The position numbers were made by a program, and so were the translations under genes. Positions 59,790 through 64,000 of a DNA stretch of 64,000 nt are shown here, one piece after another (within the stretch, counting starts at the first letter, position 1; each line of letters opens with the position of its first letter). The DNA lies in NCBI RefSeq assembly GCF_036324505.1, contig NC_086360.1, positions 14,254,293 through 14,318,292 on the forward strand, read 5' to 3'. The notes under the pieces are model-generated. The model saw only the letters and a program-made list of their open reading frames with translations, was not told where the DNA came from and made no database searches. Source of the DNA: Eleginops maclovinus (taxonomy: Eukaryota; Chordata; Actinopteri; Perciformes; Eleginopidae).

Positions 59790-62122
59790 CTACTGAAACT
59801 GCTGCTTGCGGCCCTTGGCCTCAGCAAATGCAGACACAATCCCCTCCAAGTCCAAAGACCTGCGGACGTCACTCTCAATTGACATGAGTGCCAGTCCAGA
59901 GAGCCTCTCTTGGCTCATAGTTGACCTCATGTAATTCTTTATGCGCTTCAGAGATGAAAAGCTCCTCTCTCCGGAGGCAACCGAGACAGGAAGGGTCAGA
60001 AGTAGGCGCAGTGCAATGCTTAAATTGCTGTACAGGTCCAACAGCTTCTCACTGTATATGTAGTCCAGCATTTTAAATGGGCACCTGGATACTTCATCTG
60101 GAAAGGTGTGGACAGCAGAGTTGATCTCCAATGCCAAGTCGTCTGCATCAATATCATGGAGGGTTTGTTCCACTTTCCTGCATCTCTCATGCAATTTCCC
60201 AGTCTTGATTGTGGCCCTCATGATATCAATGCTGAACAGGAAGTCGTACAGGGCATACACCCCCTCCAGTCTGGAAAATCTGTCTTTTAGGCTGGTGATG
60301 GCAGTGTCAACCAAAGGCAGGAAGAAGTCCCTTCTGAAGGCCTCTTCTGGGGTCGATTGGGTTTCATCTGTACTCTCGTAAAGGAACTGCCTTTTCTTTT
60401 TACGTTGCCTTTTCTCAGGCAATTTCCTCTCAATTTCCAGATCTTCTGCAATCTCCATTGCATCCGTTTGGCTTGATGCGAGTCCATTTTCCCTGAAATC
60501 TTCTAGGTACTCTGTCACTCCCCTCGGTTTCTTTTTTCAGTGTTTGCATTGAAACATCCGGGCTCTGGAGGAGCTTGCTCATATGGTTAACCTGATACAA
60601 AACGTTGTACCAGGTTATTGTGCACAGAAGAAAGGACCATGTTTTAAGCTCACCATGTAAGCTTTTTGCTGAGGACATGGTCTCTGAGTCCCCCTTCTCT
60701 GTAGCATATGTCTCCAGTGCTGACAGTCCGTCTAGTATTTCAGGTAGATGGTACCGCACTACCTTCACACTGTCAATTCGGGCCTCCCATCTCGTCCCTG
60801 AAAGTGGCTTAAGGGTGAGCTGCTTCACATGCTGCTTCAAAATTGCCCAGCGGTGCACAGAGGAACTGAAAAGGTTGTACAGTCGTTGCAGCATACCAAA
60901 AAAAGACATGGACAACACTGAAGACTTGGCAGCATCTGACACAACCAGATTTAGTGTGTGACTGCTGCATGGGATGCATAGCGCCTTGTTGTTCAGCTCT
61001 AAAATTCTTGCCTGCACACCCTGTTTGTGGCCCATCATATTGCTGCCATTGTCGTATGACTGCCCACGGCAATCTGAAATGCTGAGGTTGTGCTTCTCCA
61101 ACTGGTCAAGCAGGATTTCACTGAGCCCTTTACCAGTTGTGTCTTCAACATGTACAAATCCCAAAAAATGCTCAGCAATAGAAACAGGTGTTTCACAGTT
61201 GACAATCCTGAGAACAACAGAAAGTTGTTCCTTGTGGCTGATGTCAGGAGTGCAATCCATGATCACGGAGAAGTATTTTGCTTTGTGCACTCTTCTTGCA
61301 ATCTCCTGTAGGATTTTGTCTCCGACCAGCTGAATGATTTCGTTCTGAATGACTCCACTCAGGTAATGCACCTTTGTCTCTTTGCATTGTATTCGTCTGA
61401 TGTGTTCATTCATTACCGGATCAAACTGTGCTAGGAGTTCCACTTGAGCCAGAAAATTCCCATTGTGGCGATCATACACGGTACTGGTAGTTCCTCTCAA
61501 AGCCTGGTTGCGTTCTGCCAGATGGGAAACTATGGCAATCACTCTCCGAATCACGCCTTTCCAGTGTTCAACTTCAAGTTGCATCAACTCCATCTGTCTT
61601 TGATCAATCAGTGTACTGGTTTGCAGTCTCCTCTGAAGGTCGTGCCACTTTTTCACATTGTCACAGTGCACCTTTGTGCACTCGTGTTTTTTTAGGCGAT
61701 AGGAAAGGTTCTTCCATCCACCGTAGCCACAGGTCGTTAAGGCATTGTCACGCTCACGCTTCCCGAAAACAGTACAAGGGAAACAGAACACTCCATCTGT
61801 GTGGATGGAATACACCAGCCACGATCGATGTATATTCTCACCATTTTTCATGGTTCTTTTGTAACTGTCCTTGGTGAATCTTCGAGGAGGATTGTCTAAG
61901 TTTTGCGGGAATCAATGTCCATGATTTGCACAGGTCCTTTTTTGACTATTTCACAGCGCATACTGCTTGTTAGGACACTGGGCCAACATCCTGGGTCATC
62001 ACTTAATGTGGTGCTTGCAATACCTACAGGTACCCCAGTTCTGGATGGTGGGGTGGTCTCTGCCATGTCAATGTCATCTTCCTCTTTGTCCTCCTCATGA
62101 AGTGGAGATGGAGTTGATGGCA
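59790..62122 (-). pseudogene. hAT transposase, main exon (ZMYM1/DUF4371-like) with two frameshifts
   Basis: The exon begins after TTTCAACAG|TGCC with PSTPSPLHEEDKEED, then a linker. It holds a TTF-type zinc finger (GVFCFPCTVFGKRE with a downstream HECTKVH), the DUF4371 catalytic region (VIMDCTPD; SYDNGSNMMG; CIPCSSHTLNLV; SGTRWEARI) and the C-terminal hAT dimerisation domain (LPVSVASGERSFSSLKRIKN, with the catalytic Glu in SGERS). Thus the expected DDE residues and the CxxH motif are visible. Two lesions break it: one near 61898-61904 after DIDSRK, and one at 60520-60523, where a C4 run (G4 on the coding strand) is one base too long after KKETEG. Otherwise the frames are open for about 470 and 240 codons, indicating recent decay or assembly error. 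Confidence 0.88.
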
Positions 62123-62298
62123 CTGTTGAAAACATATAGTTGCAAATTAATTTATAGCACAATTGCCATGTGGTAAGTACAGCAACTAGGGAATGGTGAT
62201 CTACTTGTATAATGCTTTAAAAAGAAAGGGTCATTTTAATACACTTTCATAGCACATGGGTGTTAGGTGATAAGTTGAAATTGTGCGGCTTAATGCAC

Positions 62299-62374
62299 CT
62301 TCTGTTGAACCACTGCTGGAAGTGGTGTGATGCTTCCACTTGCTCCTCCTCAAGTCGTGATGGAGTTGATGGCA
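62299..62374 (-). pseudogene. Duplicated hAT exon, out of phase
   Basis: Bounded by TTTTCAGCAG|TGCC and AACAGAAG|GTGCAT. It encodes VPSTPSRLEEEQVEASHHFQ and is 76 bp, so including it would break the frame. It is 23 bp shorter than the related exon at 62578-62676. Probably skipped or dead. Confidence 0.6.
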
Positions 62375-62577
62375 CTGCTGAAAAATATGTAATTACAAAT
62401 TAATTCATGGCACAGTTTCATGTGTGAAGTACGACAACTAAATGCTTAAGGTATGGTGATCTACTTGTGTAACGCTTTATAGCAAATGGTCATTTTAATA
62501 CACTTTCACAGCACATGCTGCTATAACTTTGGGTCACTATGATAGGTGATAAGTTGAAATTGTGCGGCTTAATGCAC

Positions 62578-62676
62578 CTTCTGTTGAACCACTGCTGGGA
62601 AGTGGTGTGGACGCCGCAATGTTGTCTTCCACTTGCTCCTCCTCATAAACATGTGACGAAGACGATGTTGATGGCC
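62578..62676 (-). CDS. hAT transposase exon 3 (acidic linker)
   Basis: Bounded by TTTGCACCAG|GGCC and AACAGAAG|GTGCAT. It is 99 bp with phase 1 on both sides, encoding PSTSSSSHVYEEEQVEDNIA and a Ser/Thr-rich tail. It shares its start and end with the shorter exon at 62299-62374 and the start of the main exon, showing tandem exon duplication within the gene. Confidence 0.6.
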
Positions 62677-62932
62677 CTGGTGCAAAAATAAATAAATACA
62701 TAAATAATATTCTTTTTATTTATATTGCACATTTTGCATGCATTGATCTCAACAACTCAGTTATTCATTAACATTAGTGAATGTCCCACATATTTGAAAT
62801 GTCCAGAAGACTCTGTGGGCAAGTGGAATGAATACACACAACTATGACTTGAATTAGAAAAATGTAAAGTCATTTTGATAACATCAAGTGTGTTGATAGA
62901 AGGCACTAATAATAGGTAGAAAAGAACGTTAC

Positions 62933-62992
62933 CTTCAGTAGCACCAGAGACAACACTTGGTAGAGCGGGATGAAGAAATTTCAGCAATGCCC
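62933..62992 (-). CDS. hAT transposase exon 2
   Basis: Bounded by TTCTCCAAG|GGGC and CTGAAG|GTAACG. It is 60 bp, phase 1 on both sides, encoding ALLKFLHPALPSVVSGATE. A segment of the form (K/G)ALLKF follows the basic N-terminus in many ZMYM1-like hAT proteins as I recall them. Confidence 0.6.
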
Positions 62993-63152
62993 CTTGGAGA
63001 AAGAATAAGTACTGTATGATTAGCTTGGTTATTTTTCAAATGCTTTTGAAATCCTATCATTTTACAGTCTGATAATTGTGGTGAAATAGATATTAAAAGC
63101 ATTACACACAGTTCCTACTAGGCGGTTTAGTGGCGGTTTCTATACGACTACA

Positions 63153-63171
63153 GGTGAAGCACTGCTTCACC
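63153..63171. repeat. 19-bp palindrome inside the hAT intron 1
   Basis: GGTGAAGCACTGCTTCACC with a single-base centre, following TAGTGGCGGTTTCTATACGA. It may mark the end of a further small nested element; no partner end was found. Confidence 0.6.
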
Positions 63172-63903
63172 AAAAAAAAGTAAAAAAAAAAAATAATAAT
63201 AAAATCTTACAATAATCCCGTTTTCACTGGTTTGAAAACAGAAATACAGTCACTAAGACGAGCTGTTTTCCTGAAATCAATTCTGTGAGTGGCAACAGCG
63301 CCATCCCCGCACCCGTGGTGTGTCTGTGTGTGTCTGTGTACTGTCTGTGTCCCATAGAAAAAGCTCAAAGCTATCGGTACAGTTTTTAACGGTGGTCCAG
63401 TGGTATTTACAGCTATCATGGAGACCAACAACAACAAACAGCAGAATAGGTTTAGAAAAGGATTAATTGACACTAAAGTGGCTGTTTTCTTCATGTGGCT
63501 GATCTGCGCCGGGATGTTAACCGTTAAAATGTAAATAAAGTAAGTAAATCAACCCAATGGTATTCTAGCAAAATTATTGTAAACTCCCATGTTAATCTCC
63601 TATTAAATAGCTAGCTACTACAGGAATAACTATTTCACTGGTTGTCTCAAGGCTCTAACGACTGAAAACATATGTGAAGTTTATTTAGGATATTAAGAGG
63701 AATTAATCATTGATCAATTTGGCCAGCTGATAACGTTATGAACTTATAGTGAAGTCAAAGGTAGCAGTTTAAGTTTGGTTAGCATGCTAGCATGCCAAAC
63801 CACTGGTTCCTAGCTAGTCGTCGTTACAACCTCGCTACTCTAGCAAAATATGGTATACCCTGCCTGGCACAATTTTCATGCTGATTGTGTATATTCTACT
63901 TAC

Positions 63904-63982
63904 CGGTGTCTTGTTTTCTTTTCTGCTCCTCTTCCCTTTTCTTCTTCTTTTTTTGATTGCCGGAGAGATAATTTCGCTTCAT
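63904..63982 (-). CDS. hAT transposase exon 1 with start codon
   Basis: ATG at 63982-63980 opens MKRNYLSGNQKKKKKREEEQ and the exon ends at ACACCG|GTAAGT, a strong donor, phase 1. The MKR(K/N)YLSG...basic start is characteristic of fish ZMYM1-like hAT proteins, and the phases of exons 1, 2, 3 and 5 all agree. Confidence 0.65.
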
Positions 63983-64000
63983 TTTAATTTTTCACTTTTC

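Larger units (their letters stand above)
59644..64000 (-). mobile_element. hAT-superfamily element, autonomous-type structure, 5' end outside window
   Basis: The 3' terminus starts at CAGGCCCGTTTCTAGGATTT (59644), typical of hAT ends with the consensus CAGG...GGGGGCCCTAGGC. The coding region on the minus strand occupies at least five exons from 63982 down to 59790. The start codon lies 18 bases from the window's right edge, so the other terminal repeat and the 8-bp target duplication cannot be checked here; ATTGTCAT (59636-59643) is the expected left duplication. Confidence 0.85.

Noticed and set aside
59790..63982. hAT gene considered as a domesticated host ZMYM gene
   Set aside because: The 3' end has a hAT-type terminal sequence next to the stop codon and the frame carries two lesions, which favours a transposon; domestication cannot be excluded without the right flank.

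Overview
The window is nuclear DNA of a ray-finned (teleost) fish. The evidence is an intronless 5-HT1A receptor gene closest to the fish type, a linked rnf180 gene with vertebrate splice structure, and a repeat load typical of percomorph fishes: Tc1-like elements, hAT/ZMYM1-type elements, CR1/L2 and L1 LINE pieces, and very long (CA)n arrays. There are no bacterial features, operons, CRISPR arrays or recognisable tRNA or rRNA genes.

Layout. (1) 1-6107, minus strand: exons of rnf180 (RING E3 ligase), running off the left edge. The RING exon and the exon after it are clean and splice in phase. The large upstream exon carries apparent frame breaks and stops. (2) 6108-8138: the divergent interval between rnf180 and htr1a, with two long CA/TG arrays and a possible TATA promoter. 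(3) 8139-9389, plus strand: a complete htr1a coding exon, the only fully intact host gene. Head-to-head rnf180/htr1a order matches the human locus. (4) 9390-13128: 3' flank and non-coding DNA. (5) 13129-18385: a transposon cluster. A non-autonomous LTR element with a 5-bp target duplication lies next to a Tc1-like element, which is itself split by a hAT element with a perfect 8-bp duplication. (6) 18386-38829: gene-poor DNA with microsatellites and LINE/hAT remnants. (7) 38830-44089: a 4-kb L1 lying at the centre of an inverted repeat. Its ORF2 is interrupted by a 978-bp GTCGA-rich inverted-repeat transposon that carries an apparently identical 271-bp copy of the same L1. (8) 44090-55546: gene-poor DNA with one decayed Tc1-like element and a second, inverted copy of a microsatellite-associated repeat. 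(9) 55547-59640: a second Tc1 copy, a piece of another Tc1-like family and a CR1/L2 fragment. (10) 59644-64000: most of an intron-containing hAT (ZMYM1-like) transposase gene on the minus strand, with conserved catalytic motifs, two frameshifts and a tandemly duplicated exon. Its 5' terminal repeat lies beyond the right edge.

Only htr1a and rnf180 are host genes I can support. Both belong to neural biology (serotonin autoreceptor; ubiquitin ligase of brain) and are neighbours by ancient synteny, not by a shared pathway. The rest is mobile DNA and non-coding sequence. The strongest candidates for something undescribed are the 978-bp inverted-repeat element with its captured L1 segment, and the palindromic arms centred on the L1.
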